Shown: one piece after another, positions 8,583-17,005 of the stretch
Position numbering within the stretch: position 1 is the first letter of the stretch
Layout of the letters: every line of letters begins with the position of its first letter
DNA from: Anaerolineaceae bacterium
GTDB lineage: Bacteria > Chloroflexota > Anaerolineae > Anaerolineales > Anaerolineaceae
Direction of reading: 5' to 3'
Assembly (NCBI GenBank): GCA_030653365.1
Contig: JAURZL010000016.1
Location: 1 to 64,000 of the forward strand
Length of the DNA stretch: 64,000 nt
Translations under genes and position numbers: made by a program
The notes under the pieces: model-generated
The model's input: only the letters and a program-made list of their open reading frames with translations
The model's database searches: none
What the model was told of the DNA's origin: nothing

Positions 8583-8739
8583 GCCTAACGGTTTGCGTTA
8601 TATCCCTTCGGGGCATGTGTGGGCTGGTGTGGAAAATGTTTGGGAGCAGAAAAAACACGAAGCCACGCATGCGCGAAATGCTTGACTGCCGCTACGTGGC
8701 GTGGCGACGATTCCCGCCCGTGAGTTGCATGCTGTCTAA
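8583..8739 (-). repeat. Long attC-like repeat
   Basis: Begins with a perfect GCCTAAC (8583-8589) and ends near GTCTAAG (8733-8739), a poor GTTRRRY match. It shares 'CGAAGCCACGCATGCGC' and 'GCTTGACTGC' with the other long repeats. The 3' end of the DHFR-like gene reads into it: the last 13 codons of that frame are repeat sequence. The overlap of gene end and repeat parallels the element at 1155-1227. Confidence 0.5.
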
Positions 8740-9309
8740 GGTGGCTATTCTCTGCATAGTTCGATAACGGAGGTAAACTGTACCATTGGCGAAGCGACGT
8801 TCCTCCAAAAGCTCGAGATCCAATCGCACGTTGGCAGGCAGTGCTGACTTACCACCTCCCACAAGAATGGGGATAATGAACAAATGACACTCGTCGATCA
8901 ATTCGGCCCGAAAGGCGTGTGCGGCGAGTTCAGGACCCCCGATGAGAATGTCATGTTCGCTTACCGCTTTAAGTTGTCGAATCGCTTCCGGATCGAATGT
9001 TTGCTCAAGCTGCGTTTTGCGAGTGGATATAGTCTTTAACGTTCTGGAGTATACGATTTTGTTGGCGGCTTGCCAGATCTCCGCGAATTCGCGCCGGAGT
9101 GGAGATACAGCGGCAAGATTGGGATCAGTCTCCCACACCATCATGGATTCATACATTCGCCGTCCATAGAGAAGAGTGCGGGGTGCCCGTACGAGATTTG
9201 TGATAAACGTGAAATATTCCTCACTTGGCTCTGTCCAGTCAAACGTACCATCTTGATCCTCTGTGTATCCATCAAGTGATGTATTCGCCACGTAAATCAA
9301 ATTGGCCAT
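8692..9309 (-). CDS. Dihydrofolate reductase-like (RibD C-terminal domain) protein
   Basis: About 205 residues. 'MANLIYVANTSLDGYTED' at the start, 'TLLYGRRMYESM' (near 50), 'IVYSRTL', and 'DILIGGPELAAHAFRAELIDE' followed by 'PILVGGGKSALP' are hallmarks of the stand-alone RibD-C/DHFR-like reductases that bind NADPH. The physiological substrate is unknown. The start at 9309 is preferred over an ATG nine codons upstream because GGAGG lies seven bases before it. The family normally ends near 'YLRYRT', and the last 13 residues here come from the attC-like repeat. Encoded as a single-gene cassette. Confidence 0.8.
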   Translation of the reverse strand: MANLIYVANTSLDGYTEDQDGTFDWTEPSEEYFTFITNLVRAPRTLLYGRRMYESMMVWETDPNLAAVSPLRREFAEIWQAANKIVYSRTLKTISTRKTQLEQTFDPEAIRQLKAVSEHDILIGGPELAAHAFRAELIDECHLFIIPILVGGGKSALPANVRLDLELLEERRFANGTVYLRYRTMQRIATLDSMQLTGGNRRHAT

Positions 9310-9408
9310 AATCAACCTCCATCCACCTGTATTCAAATTTCTTCAACAAACCACAAGAATATACTAAGAGCGATAAAACAAATAATTATTTGGACTTTTG
9401 ATACACTG

Positions 9409-9440
9409 GCATTATTCCGTATAGCTTATTGAAAGAAGCT
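9409..9440 (-). promoter_or_regulatory. Recurring leader element, copy 2 (partial)
   Basis: Plus-strand 'CATTATTCCGTATAGC' followed by 'GAAGCTGTTATTTC' matches the leader elements at 10918 and 11890 but is shorter. It lies 100 bases upstream of the DHFR-like start at 9309 and directly beyond the 3' end of the gene at 9442. A promoter role is inferred only from its repeated placement. Confidence 0.3.
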
Positions 9441-9441
9441 G

Positions 9442-9723
9442 TTATTTCTTTTTTCCATCCAACTTCAAAACATTCGACTCATCACGATGGACTCCATCTG
9501 ACCCGACATGTTTGTCGCCGATTTCTGCACCATTCTTGATAACGTGAACGATTGCCATAGCATGACCACGGCCTAAACCGTAATCTTCTTTAAGCCATGC
9601 AATAATGTCCCCAGCTTTTGTCTTCGGGTTGTCAAATCCTTTTTCTTTTGCCATCGCAATAAAATCATTAGGGGTTTTGCCGGTTTTTTCTTCAATATTG
9701 TCGAGATATGCTTGAAAAGACAT
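9442..9723 (-). CDS. DUF4287 family protein
   Basis: 93 residues covering the whole domain: 'MSFQAYLDNIEEKTGKTP', 'TKAGDIIAWLKEDYGLGRGHAMAIVHVIKNG' and a lysine-rich end. This is the pattern of DUF4287, a small helical domain of unknown function often found next to or fused to DUF5655. A weak TGGAGT site precedes the ATG. It stands alone between spacers on the minus strand. Confidence 0.75.
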   Translation of the reverse strand: MSFQAYLDNIEEKTGKTPNDFIAMAKEKGFDNPKTKAGDIIAWLKEDYGLGRGHAMAIVHVIKNGAEIGDKHVGSDGVHRDESNVLKLDGKKK

Positions 9724-9884
9724 GTTAACTCCATTCCAGATATAAAAAAGGGTGAAATCGTTCTGTAGTGACTTCTAATTATGGTGGTGTGGCGCTGAAC
9801 GATTGTGAAATCTATATTAAACTAAAACGATCTAAAAGCTCCAATATTAACGATGACAAAACCAGACGAAGGCAGAAATAACTG

Positions 9885-10316
9885 TTATGACTTAATTGTC
9901 AATTGATCGCGAGCAATGGACACTACATTCTGTAAAGTATCAATATCTAGATCATTCAAATTTTTAAAACTAATGCTCGCTTTTCCGACCTTGACCTTAC
10001 CCAATTTGGAGCGATACTTTTCCGCTACGTACTGCCCATCCTCGACTGCATTCACATATATGCTAATATAATTCTTCTGAAGTGCTAGCCCAACCATAAA
10101 CCATTCAATTATTTTCCCACGAGATTGTGTTTGAGTGAGATCGCCGTAGCCAATGATTGCTTGCTCGGATCCGCCCCAGAAGGGGCCCTCCCACAATACT
10201 CGGGAATGTCCAACCATGATGTCAGATATGATTTTATCCAAGTGTTTAATGGTATGGCGGAATTCATCAGGCAATGAGTCAATGTGGGCAGAAATATCTT
10301 TCTTCGTTCTATTCAT
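9885..10316 (-). CDS. DUF1801 (YdhG-like) family protein
   Basis: 143 residues. 'LPDEFRHTIKHLDKIISDIMVGHSRVLWEGPFWGG' and 'YISIYVNAVEDGQYVAEKYRSKLGKVKVGKASISFKNLNDLDIDTLQNVV' fit the DUF1801 domain (YdhG/YdeI-like fold), a frataxin-like alpha/beta module whose biochemical role is unsettled. AAGGAGG lies six bases before the ATG at 10316. Single gene in the cassette-like region. Confidence 0.7.
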   Translation of the reverse strand: MNRTKKDISAHIDSLPDEFRHTIKHLDKIISDIMVGHSRVLWEGPFWGGSEQAIIGYGDLTQTQSRGKIIEWFMVGLALQKNYISIYVNAVEDGQYVAEKYRSKLGKVKVGKASISFKNLNDLDIDTLQNVVSIARDQLTIKS

Positions 10317-10347
10317 TGTGCCTCCTTTTTTGGAATAAATCGTGTAT

Positions 10348-10698
10348 TTAAGAATTTAGGAGAAAGATCACCACGGCGATCAGAAGACCAAGAACGATAA
10401 AAAAAATAAGCCGTCTGTAGCCAATCAGCCACGCAACAAGGCCGACTTTATGTCCCAAGGATTCCAATTTAGACTTGAGTTCTCCAACAGTCGGCTCAGT
10501 CAAAGTGCTACCATCGGGAAAGACAAGCGTAGGTACGCTTGCATTTCCGTTATTGATTTCGCGCACACGAGTGGCAGCAACGCTATCCTGATGAATGTCA
10601 ATATATTCAAAATTGACCTTCGATTGTGTAAGTAACCCTTTGATTGGTCCGAGGGATGGGCAAGTTTGGTGACCATAGATAATAATCGTGTCTATCAT
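10348..10698 (-). CDS. Glutaredoxin-like protein with C-terminal membrane anchor
   Basis: 116 residues. The first 80 form a glutaredoxin fold with 'IIIYGHQTCPSLGP' (motif CPSL, a single active cysteine at residue 13), 'FEYIDIHQD', 'VPTLVFPDGSTLTEPT' (cis-Pro region). Residues 95-115 are one transmembrane helix. A monothiol CPSx motif suits mycoredoxin-like or NrdH-like thiol exchange at the membrane surface. The thiol partner is unknown. The ATG directly follows the TAA of a 41-codon gene upstream, so the two are translationally coupled. Confidence 0.75.
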   Translation of the reverse strand: MIDTIIIYGHQTCPSLGPIKGLLTQSKVNFEYIDIHQDSVAATRVREINNGNASVPTLVFPDGSTLTEPTVGELKSKLESLGHKVGLVAWLIGYRRLIFFIVLGLLIAVVIFLLNS

Positions 10699-10824
10699 TT
10701 ATCCCACTCCTAATGCAATATTATTAAGTGCCACACCGAGTGCTGCTCCGATTTCAATGCCGATTGCAACTCCTGAACTTAATTTAATCGTACTCATCGG
10801 TTGCGAAGGAGGTTTTTGTTTCAT
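10699..10824 (-). CDS. 41-residue glycine-zipper small protein
   Basis: A short ORF on the minus strand with GGAG nine bases before its ATG at 10824. Its TAA abuts the ATG of the glutaredoxin-like gene. After a polar start (MKQKPPSQPMSTIKL) the protein is one small-residue-rich hydrophobic helix with 'GVAIGIEIGAALGVALNN', a glycine-zipper pattern seen in small membrane-associating proteins. The tight coupling suggests it works with the membrane-anchored glutaredoxin-like protein. Real coding status is likely from the ribosome-binding site and the junction. Confidence 0.6.
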   Translation of the reverse strand: MKQKPPSQPMSTIKLSSGVAIGIEIGAALGVALNNIALGVG

Positions 10825-10917
10825 GGCTGATTTCTCCTTTTTTCCTTCAAGACTTAAGAAGGTTGCTGACTGTGTAAGCTGCCCAATTATTAATTAACTG
10901 ACTTTTAAAATGCCACT

Positions 10918-10985
10918 ACTATTCCGTAAAGCCACTTAATAAAAGTAAGCTGTTCTGCAATTATGCTTGGTTATTTTAAAAAATC
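10918..10985 (-). promoter_or_regulatory. Recurring leader element, copy 3 (putative promoter)
   Basis: Plus-strand 'ATTCCGTAAAGCCACTTAA', then 'CTGTTCTGCAATTATGCTTG', matching the copies at 1741, 11890 and 22075. On the minus strand CATAAT (10960-10965) follows ACCAAG as a -10 candidate, about 136 bases upstream of the 41-codon gene. Confidence 0.45.
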
Positions 10986-11084
10986 AACTCCAAACTTAAC
11001 CTTAAATGTATAAATTCCTGAATCGTAAAGTCAAGCCCATGACCGTTCAATCACCTCCAACACCTAAAAAACTTCCATACTCAA

Positions 11085-11747
11085 TTAGGGTATAAACTGC
11101 TTCCAATTTCCTTCAGAGACTACTTCGACGGTTCCATTGACGACCTTGATGGCTGTCTGTTCGTCGATGGCATAGGCCGGGATGCCAATGTCGGCCGCCC
11201 ACCGCTCTGCGTCAGCCAGGGTGTTAGTCGGGAAAGCGTTCAGGTGCGGGAAGATTGAGAAATTAACGACTCCCAGGGTGCGGTCGTCCGGGGCGGACAG
11301 CCACTCGACAAAGTACGCTCCGATCCGTGGCGTCATCACCAAGCTTCCGGCACTCACTCCCACCCAGACCGTGTCTGGCAGCGAAGGCAGCAGATCGGCC
11401 AGCCCGGACTCCCTCATTCAGTGGCATAGGTAGGTCGCGTCGCCGCCGTCAACCAGGAGTACGTCTGCCTCTTGAAGCCAGGGCACCCATCGCCCCGCAC
11501 CGATGGTGGGCAATGCGGTGAGCTCGAGGACACCAAGCGACGCCCAGCCTAGGCCGGACAGGTATCGGAATTCGGTTCCGGCGGCTATGAAGTCTCGCAC
11601 CGTTGTTGGACCGCACATCGGGTGACCCCACTGTGCAGTTGGGATACAGAGGGCGTGACACTCGGCGATTGGCTTGCCCAGCAGGTCGACCAGTGCATCG
11701 TGGATGCTAGTGTTTGTGACACCCCCGGAAGTGAGAAGAAGTTTCAT
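11085..11747 (-). pseudogene. S51 family (peptidase E-like) peptidase with in-frame TGA
   Basis: The frame starts at the ATG at 11747 (AAGGAG ten bases upstream; MKLLLTSGGVTNTSI) and ends at 11085. A TGA at 11418-11420 interrupts it after 'DATYLCH', and the same frame continues with 'MRESGLADLLPSL'. The family usually has Trp at this point, so a single TGG-to-TGA change explains it. The catalytic serine motif GVSAGS lies in the second half. Full length would be about 220 residues, normal for Asp-dipeptidase-like S51 enzymes that cut N-terminal Asp-X bonds. Likely inactive. GC-rich compared with its neighbours, and flanked by leader elements. Confidence 0.8.
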
Positions 11748-11889
11748 GATGGCACTCCTTGCCAATGGAATGAGACCTAAAAGGCCCATCCAGCTTGTAC
11801 GACAACCAACGTTTCCAAAAAAAAAGAGAAAATTCTTTTTTTGTTGTCTGCCGCACAACTATTAATTATACAGACTCTTGATTCGCTGC

Positions 11890-11960
11890 AATTATTCCGT
11901 ATAGCCATTTAGCAATGGTATGTTATATTGCTATTATCCTTGGTTGCTTCTAATAATCCG
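11890..11960 (-). promoter_or_regulatory. Recurring leader element, copy 4 (putative promoter)
   Basis: Plus-strand 'AATTATTCCGTATAGCCATT' and 'ATTATCCTTGGTTGCTTC' match the other copies. On the minus strand GATAAT (11933-11938) follows ACCAAG, about 185 bases upstream of the S51 start. The sequence further right, to about 12010, continues to match the copy next to the DUF35 gene ('CAACCAAAGC', 'AAAATTACCAAACACCTTCT'). Confidence 0.45.
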
Positions 11961-12043
11961 CTGCAACCAAAGCGTAAAATTACCAAACACCTTCTCTTTT
12001 TATAACAAACCGTCTATTTGTGATTCATCAGCTCCAAACAAAT

Positions 12044-12150
12044 ACCTCCCTCAAGAAATAGATGGAGGTTTTAATTTTCAATTCGCAGGTATCCTAAATT
12101 TTTTTACTCCATCATAAGCCTGAATTTATATCCGTAGATTGAACTCGGTA
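12044..12150 (-). repeat. Copy of the DUF35 gene 3' tail with terminator
   Basis: 'GCCTGAATTTATATCCGTAG' (from about 12122) matches the last codons of the DUF35 gene at 22286-22684. The downstream hairpin CCTCC ... GGAGG (12046-12070) corresponds to the native terminator at 22226-22256. The match runs on into the leader copy at 11890, so this is one long diverged duplicate of the 21.9-22.3 kb region. It sits immediately downstream of the gene at 12307. Confidence 0.55.
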
Positions 12151-12306
12151 TCGGCTAGGGAATAATGAAAATTTTCTAGGTTCATGCTTTAAATGAAACT
12201 AGAGGTAAAAAGTTTACCTAGCCAATAAAGCATTAAAACTTGCGAGGTTTCTAGCTAACACACAACAACGCTTTCGGAAGCTCTCTTTTTTTGGTATGTT
12301 AATGAC

Positions 12307-13014
12307 CTACATTCGTTTAGCTATCTCGAAATCATCATGCGTGATAATTCCATGTGTTACATTGTTGATGAAGTATTTCCTTTTATCAGAATTAATAGAG
12401 GCAGCGATTTCTTTATAAGTTGGAATTTTGATCATTGGTTTAGTAGCTGTTGCCAATAAAAGGTGGAATTCATCAATCGTGTTTTTATCACTACTTAGAA
12501 GTGGAGTTACCCAATTAATATCCAACTTCAAAGAAGGAGTTACACAACTTCTCTCTCTTCCAACTTTATATTCAAAAGTATTTATTTTCTGGTTTATTTT
12601 TTGTTGATTAAAGAGTTTGGTAATTCCTTTCTTAGCGCTTGCTTCGATAATTGACTCGTTTGTCAACCAGGCTAATACTCCCCAATCATTAACAAAATTT
12701 CCTTGCATACCTTCTGCTCTTGATAAAGCTATACACTCACATAGTAATTCATTCGGATTGTTAATTTTCTCCCGTAATGGGACAACATAAGCGAAACCAA
12801 TTCTTTTTGCCATTCGATTTGAGAAAACCATGGTCATTCCAGATTTCGATTTTCTTCCGTATCGAATTGGCACTTTGACAGAAATTTTATCTTCAACACT
12901 TAAATGAGAATTTCTCCAGTTCAGTCTTAAGTTATCACCCTCATCGTTAAGGTAATTTTGCCATAATAAAGATCCAATAATTATTACTCCACATTTCAAG
13001 TTCCAATTCATCAT
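12307..13014 (-). CDS. Unknown protein, possibly gamma-glutamylcyclotransferase-like fold
   Basis: 235 residues. The opening 'CGVIIIGSLLWQNYL' recalls the 'GxGSLL' loop of the GGCT/AIG2 fold, followed by 'VPIRYGRKSKSGMTMVFSN' and 'GFAYVVPL'. No further motif allows a function. GAGG lies before the paired ATGs at 13014. It is the last gene of a three-gene minus-strand operon with the double-DUF262 protein (70 bases upstream) and the AlbA_2 protein, all AT-rich. In that context a role in defence is inferred. A copy of the DUF35 tail follows its 3' end. Confidence 0.55.
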   Translation of the reverse strand: MMNWNLKCGVIIIGSLLWQNYLNDEGDNLRLNWRNSHLSVEDKISVKVPIRYGRKSKSGMTMVFSNRMAKRIGFAYVVPLREKINNPNELLCECIALSRAEGMQGNFVNDWGVLAWLTNESIIEASAKKGITKLFNQQKINQKINTFEYKVGRERSCVTPSLKLDINWVTPLLSSDKNTIDEFHLLLATATKPMIKIPTYKEIAASINSDKRKYFINNVTHGIITHDDFEIAKRM

Positions 13015-13083
13015 TTTCCTCTTTTATTTTATTGGTTTGAAACTGGCCAATCGAAAATTGTTTGGTTTGGTTTTAGTGAAGAC

Positions 13084-15483
13084 CTAATCCGATAAAAACA
13101 ACCCTTCAAAACCATCAGGTTTAATACTTTTGATTAAATTTGCAAAGTACAAATATCCTTTATTTTCACTTATCATGGTTTCAGGAACATTTTTCATAAA
13201 ATTAAATACGGAGGCGATTTGTTCATATACAGGTGGTTCTTTTATGGAATCAATATCCATTTCATCAAGAATGCTCCAAAGGATATAAAAGTCTTGAAGA
13301 GTCCTCTGATGATATTTTCGCTTTGAGCCTGATGATAACAAGTGGTCGAGTTTGTCTCTTAGAACGGACGGATCGTCATGTTTTGAATTCAATAAGGCCT
13401 CAGTTTTTTTTAGAAAAAATTCAATATTGCTGATACTTTTCAAAAAATCAGTTTTAGTTTCATTATTGCCAGTCACATCAAATAATAATGATGTCACTTC
13501 TTTTTTCTCTTTTATGCGCGCATTAATACGTTCACCTTTTTGATATATATCTAAAAAACTTGAAATCGATTTCTTTTGAGACTTCCTATAATCGAAATAA
13601 GTCAAAATTGAAAACAGCTCTTCATTGGTCATTCTATCTCTAAACATATCTTTATTCACATTTTTGATAAAAAACCAATTTTGGTTTTTTCTAAAGATAG
13701 CTTTAATAGAATCAATTACATCTTTATCAACCCATGAATTCCACATTTCGAATGAATTCTCACGAATTGGGTATGGTTTATCATTCAATCGTATAAATAA
13801 ATCAACAGGGTTAAAAGAAGGATTAAGGATTTCTTCAATCTCTACTACCAAAAGCTCAAAATCCCATATTTTTTCTTTCATATCTTCACTGAGTTGATCA
13901 AAATTCTTCCCATTTAAATTCTTTAAAATTTTCAGATTCTTTAACTTGAAAGAGTTATTTTTCGAATAAGAAAAGTTGTTGTTTTCATCTAAGTATTTCT
14001 CCCCCATAAAACCAAGAATGGTCAAAAGTCTTTGTTGTCCATCTATAATTTCACTGATTCCATCACGGCGTTTGAAAATAAAAATGGCAGGAAGCATTAT
14101 TCCCAGAAGGATACTTTCAATAATTGCGGATGCCTTTGTTTGATCAATCACTTCTGACCGTTGATAAGAGGGTCTAATCAAGAACCGATTCTTGCTCATT
14201 GAACGATGGATATCCTCGACCGAATTTCGTGAGGGATCTGGCTTTGTAATTCTGAGAGTTTGAAGTTTCTCTAATTCAGTAGACGTATCATTTTTCTTAG
14301 CTCTTATTTGCGCAACCTCTTCCCTCGATTCGTTGTCACCTTGAACATATTGAGAAACTGTCAACCCAAAGCAATCTTTTATGTAATTTTCAAAAATAGA
14401 AAAACGGTTAAGGGTTTCTTTACGATAATGAGAATCGGTTAATTCGAAAGCGCTTGCGTTATCCAAAAATAATTTGGTTAGCGAGCGTACAAATTTATCT
14501 TCGCCAAGCTGTCGAAAATCCACTTCCTCTTGTTCAAGTAAATGAGATGCCCACAATAGCCCTTCCAAAAATAAACGGTTAGAGTAAGATATTTCAGGCT
14601 GAATTCTTTCATTAATACTATTAATTAATTCGACTTTCTCAAGAAAACCTTCATATACATGTTCAGGTTGGTCATGATCGTTGTAAGTGTATTCGTAAAA
14701 TTTGCTGATTAATTCGGATCTTGCCGCACCACCAGCATAATACTTTATGGGGAACTTAAAAAGAACAAGCGATTTTCGTATAAATTGTAGAATACTTTCG
14801 ATATTTTGTGAACTAGTATTTTTACTTTGACGTAAAAAAAGATCGGAAATAATTTGCCTATGCCTAGGATTTTCCCGAAATTTTTTCTTAAAATATCGCG
14901 AGACTGAGTCAGAGTCATAGATTGCATTATCTATTTCAGCTTTTCTTAATGGGGTAATACCTGAGTTGTATCTACCGAATATTTCTTTCTTGAGTCTATC
15001 AATTAATATTGGGTTGCTTGGAGGTTGATTAATTAGCTCAAACTCAATGATCCTGATTTTTGCATCAAGAAATGTTTGATAAATCTCTGGGGATTCTTGT
15101 CTAATAACATCAAAGTCCTTTTTTGAAAAATCAAGAAGAGAAACCAACCCCTTTTTTGTCAGTTTAAATTCTCCCTCAATAAATCTTTTTAACGTTTCAA
15201 ACCTCTGCCTCCCATCAATTACTTCAGTTTCTTTATCTCCTTTAAAAAAAATTAATGGGGGAATCTCTGTTCCAAGAAGAATACTCTCGACAAAATATGT
15301 CGCCTTCGAATCATCCCAGACATAATTTCTCTGATAATAAGGTTTGTAATCAATCCTTCCCAATTTTCTTTTATTAAAAAAAATACTTTCAATGGATTTG
15401 GGGTATGTTTGGATTTTGATGTGTGATTTAAAAATTTCTTCGAATTGCTCTTCGCTTAGAAAAATGTTGTTAGTCGATTTCAT
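13084..15483 (-). CDS. Double DUF262 (GmrS/SspE-like) domain protein
   Basis: 799 residues with two DUF262 domains in tandem. The first (about 25-150) has YYQRNYVW (49-56), ESILLGTEIPP and DGRQR (90-94). The second (about 420-560) has SYQRSEV (439-445), ESILLGIMLPA and DGQQR (481-485). DUF262 is an NTP-hydrolysing module of modification-dependent restriction factors (GmrSD) and the phosphorothioation-linked SspE. Those also carry a DUF1524 HNH nuclease, and no HNH motif is visible here; the last 200 residues are helical and unassigned. The start codon lies two bases past the stop of the AlbA_2 gene, indicating coupling. An antiphage role is inferred. Confidence 0.75.
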   Translation of the reverse strand: MKSTNNIFLSEEQFEEIFKSHIKIQTYPKSIESIFFNKRKLGRIDYKPYYQRNYVWDDSKATYFVESILLGTEIPPLIFFKGDKETEVIDGRQRFETLKRFIEGEFKLTKKGLVSLLDFSKKDFDVIRQESPEIYQTFLDAKIRIIEFELINQPPSNPILIDRLKKEIFGRYNSGITPLRKAEIDNAIYDSDSVSRYFKKKFRENPRHRQIISDLFLRQSKNTSSQNIESILQFIRKSLVLFKFPIKYYAGGAARSELISKFYEYTYNDHDQPEHVYEGFLEKVELINSINERIQPEISYSNRLFLEGLLWASHLLEQEEVDFRQLGEDKFVRSLTKLFLDNASAFELTDSHYRKETLNRFSIFENYIKDCFGLTVSQYVQGDNESREEVAQIRAKKNDTSTELEKLQTLRITKPDPSRNSVEDIHRSMSKNRFLIRPSYQRSEVIDQTKASAIIESILLGIMLPAIFIFKRRDGISEIIDGQQRLLTILGFMGEKYLDENNNFSYSKNNSFKLKNLKILKNLNGKNFDQLSEDMKEKIWDFELLVVEIEEILNPSFNPVDLFIRLNDKPYPIRENSFEMWNSWVDKDVIDSIKAIFRKNQNWFFIKNVNKDMFRDRMTNEELFSILTYFDYRKSQKKSISSFLDIYQKGERINARIKEKKEVTSLLFDVTGNNETKTDFLKSISNIEFFLKKTEALLNSKHDDPSVLRDKLDHLLSSGSKRKYHQRTLQDFYILWSILDEMDIDSIKEPPVYEQIASVFNFMKNVPETMISENKGYLYFANLIKSIKPDGFEGLFLSD

Positions 15484-15485
15484 TA

Positions 15486-16322
15486 TTACAAGTCCAAGTT
15501 AATCCTTTTACGATCCGAGGCTATAATTAGTCGGGTATTCAGTAATATTCCAATTCTTTCATTTTCAGTCAACCATACATCTCTTACAAGGCTAAATGGA
15601 ATATTAATTACAATTCCGCTTATTTTCAGTGAGAACTCATAGCTTGAAACATTATTAAGAACAATGACAGTTTCCAGTACATCCCATTTTTCAGGTTTAT
15701 CAATTGGTTCCTTCTCAATTTTGGGGTATAAAGTAACTTCTCGGGTATGCCTACATAAATCTTCAAGTTTAATTGGAACACTTCGGTTGCTTGTTGACAT
15801 TCTTTTTTCTACTTCTAATGGATGAAAATATTTTTTCCCGTATGGAGTTCTATAAGGAAATTTTTGGGAATAGGGAGGAGAAATATTGTAAACACATGAA
15901 ATCCCTAAAGCAAGTGGTAATACATTTATTGCCATTAGCTGAGTGTTGCTTGGGCTTTCAAGACACATTAATTCTACCTTAACTTCTTTTGGAAAAATTA
16001 AAGGCAAAACAGAATCATTGATAAATTGAGATAATTCTTCAAAATTAGTTATCCCAGGAAAGTCCTGTGCTACCTTTTTCCCAGTTGCTGCACTTTTCGT
16101 TTCATCGACACCAAATAATAACACTCCCCCCCATGTATTTGCAAATTGGCAAATATCTAATGCGAATTCTTCTGCAGCTGATTTTTTCTTCGATGGTGAA
16201 GAAATATCAATATTCAGCTTGAAATCCATAAAAATAGATTCGGTAGTGATCCCTAATTGAATATTATTTTTTAGGTCTGAAGAATTTCTGATATATTTGG
16301 GTTCAATATAATTTTCAATCAT
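15486..16322 (-). CDS. Schlafen-type AlbA_2 domain protein
   Basis: About 278 residues from the ATG at 16322 (a TTG three codons upstream is also open). The core 'TTESIFMDFKLN' (residues 30-41), 'EFALDICQFANTWGGVLLFG' and 'VDETKSA' is the AlbA_2 (Schlafen AlbA, formerly AAA_4) nucleic-acid-binding domain. The C-terminal 100 residues are unassigned. AlbA_2 proteins occur in defence islands and as regulators. First gene of the three-gene operon with the double-DUF262 protein, whose ATG follows this TAA almost directly. Confidence 0.75.
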   Translation of the reverse strand: MIENYIEPKYIRNSSDLKNNIQLGITTESIFMDFKLNIDISSPSKKKSAAEEFALDICQFANTWGGVLLFGVDETKSAATGKKVAQDFPGITNFEELSQFINDSVLPLIFPKEVKVELMCLESPSNTQLMAINVLPLALGISCVYNISPPYSQKFPYRTPYGKKYFHPLEVEKRMSTSNRSVPIKLEDLCRHTREVTLYPKIEKEPIDKPEKWDVLETVIVLNNVSSYEFSLKISGIVINIPFSLVRDVWLTENERIGILLNTRLIIASDRKRINLDL

Positions 16323-16370
16323 TCGATTCAAGCCCTGATATTGTTTTTACTTTGCACTTCCAATAAATTA

Positions 16371-16850
16371 AGATATGATATTCTTCATTTCCGAGGATTT
16401 CGTCGGAGTTGAACTGAGATCTCTTATCGAACACCTGGTATTTGAAATTGAAAACACACCTATAATTTAATACCCTGTGATTAAAAAATAGAACTATGTG
16501 AATTGTACAATCAAAAAGGAAATAAACGCAAGCCAAAAGAGAATAAAAAAACATTCGGGAGAGGTATAATTGGGTAACCACCTTGAATTCTAGTTGCATG
16601 ATTGATTAATAGATCCATCTGAAAAACAAAGCGAGAATCTTTCTTTTTGGAGAGGCTAGTAAGATGGATAGTGCGTTGAAGGAGGAGATGCCGTCAAAAA
16701 TTCAAGTAACATAATATTTGTCTCCCACCACCAATTCAATCAATTGATCAATTCAGGATAATCATAAACTCCCTTCATTTCAGAAGCACGTTTTTATCGT
16801 TCTGTTTCTTTTATCCCATTATTGGGTAGAAATTGTATCCATATATACTA
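16371..16850 (-). repeat. Long diverged repeat, copy 1 (pairs with 18573-19060)
   Basis: About 480 non-coding bases align along their length with 18573-19060. The clearest block is 'GTGAATTGTACAATCAAAAA' followed by 'AAATAAACGCAAGC'. Others are 'GTTGAACT', 'AATAATATTTGTCTC', a terminator-like 'CTCCCTTCATTTCAGAAGCACG' split by mismatches, and 'TTGTATCCATATATA' at the right end, a weak match to the DUF35 3' tail. A 94-codon frame across it is not credible. Confidence 0.55.
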
Positions 16851-16881
16851 TTTGGTTCGTGTATAGATAATTTAAGTGATT

Positions 16882-16995
16882 GTCCAACGACTTGCGTTAC
16901 TTGAGCGTGGGCGACCGTGGACTCTGTTTTCTCGAAACCAAAAATATGGTGAAATGCTGCCGAATCCGAAACTTCAGTTACACGCTTTGTTAGCC
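16882..16995 (-). repeat. attC-like repeat
   Basis: 114 bases bounded by GTCCAAC (16882-16888) and GTTAGCC (16989-16995), both legal RYYYAAC/GTTRRRY boxes. The arms 'GCGTTACTTGAG' (left) and 'CTTCAGTTACACGC' (right) are near-complementary with a few unpaired bases. It sits ten bases past the stop of the gene at 17006, the position expected for a cassette attC site. Confidence 0.5.
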
Positions 16996-17005
16996 CGATT
17001 ATTGC

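Noticed and set aside
16315-16599. 94-codon minus-strand frame ahead of the AlbA_2 gene
   Set aside because: It lies within the diverged repeat 16371-16850, has a non-protein-like composition, and the matching repeat at 18573-19060 does not keep the frame.
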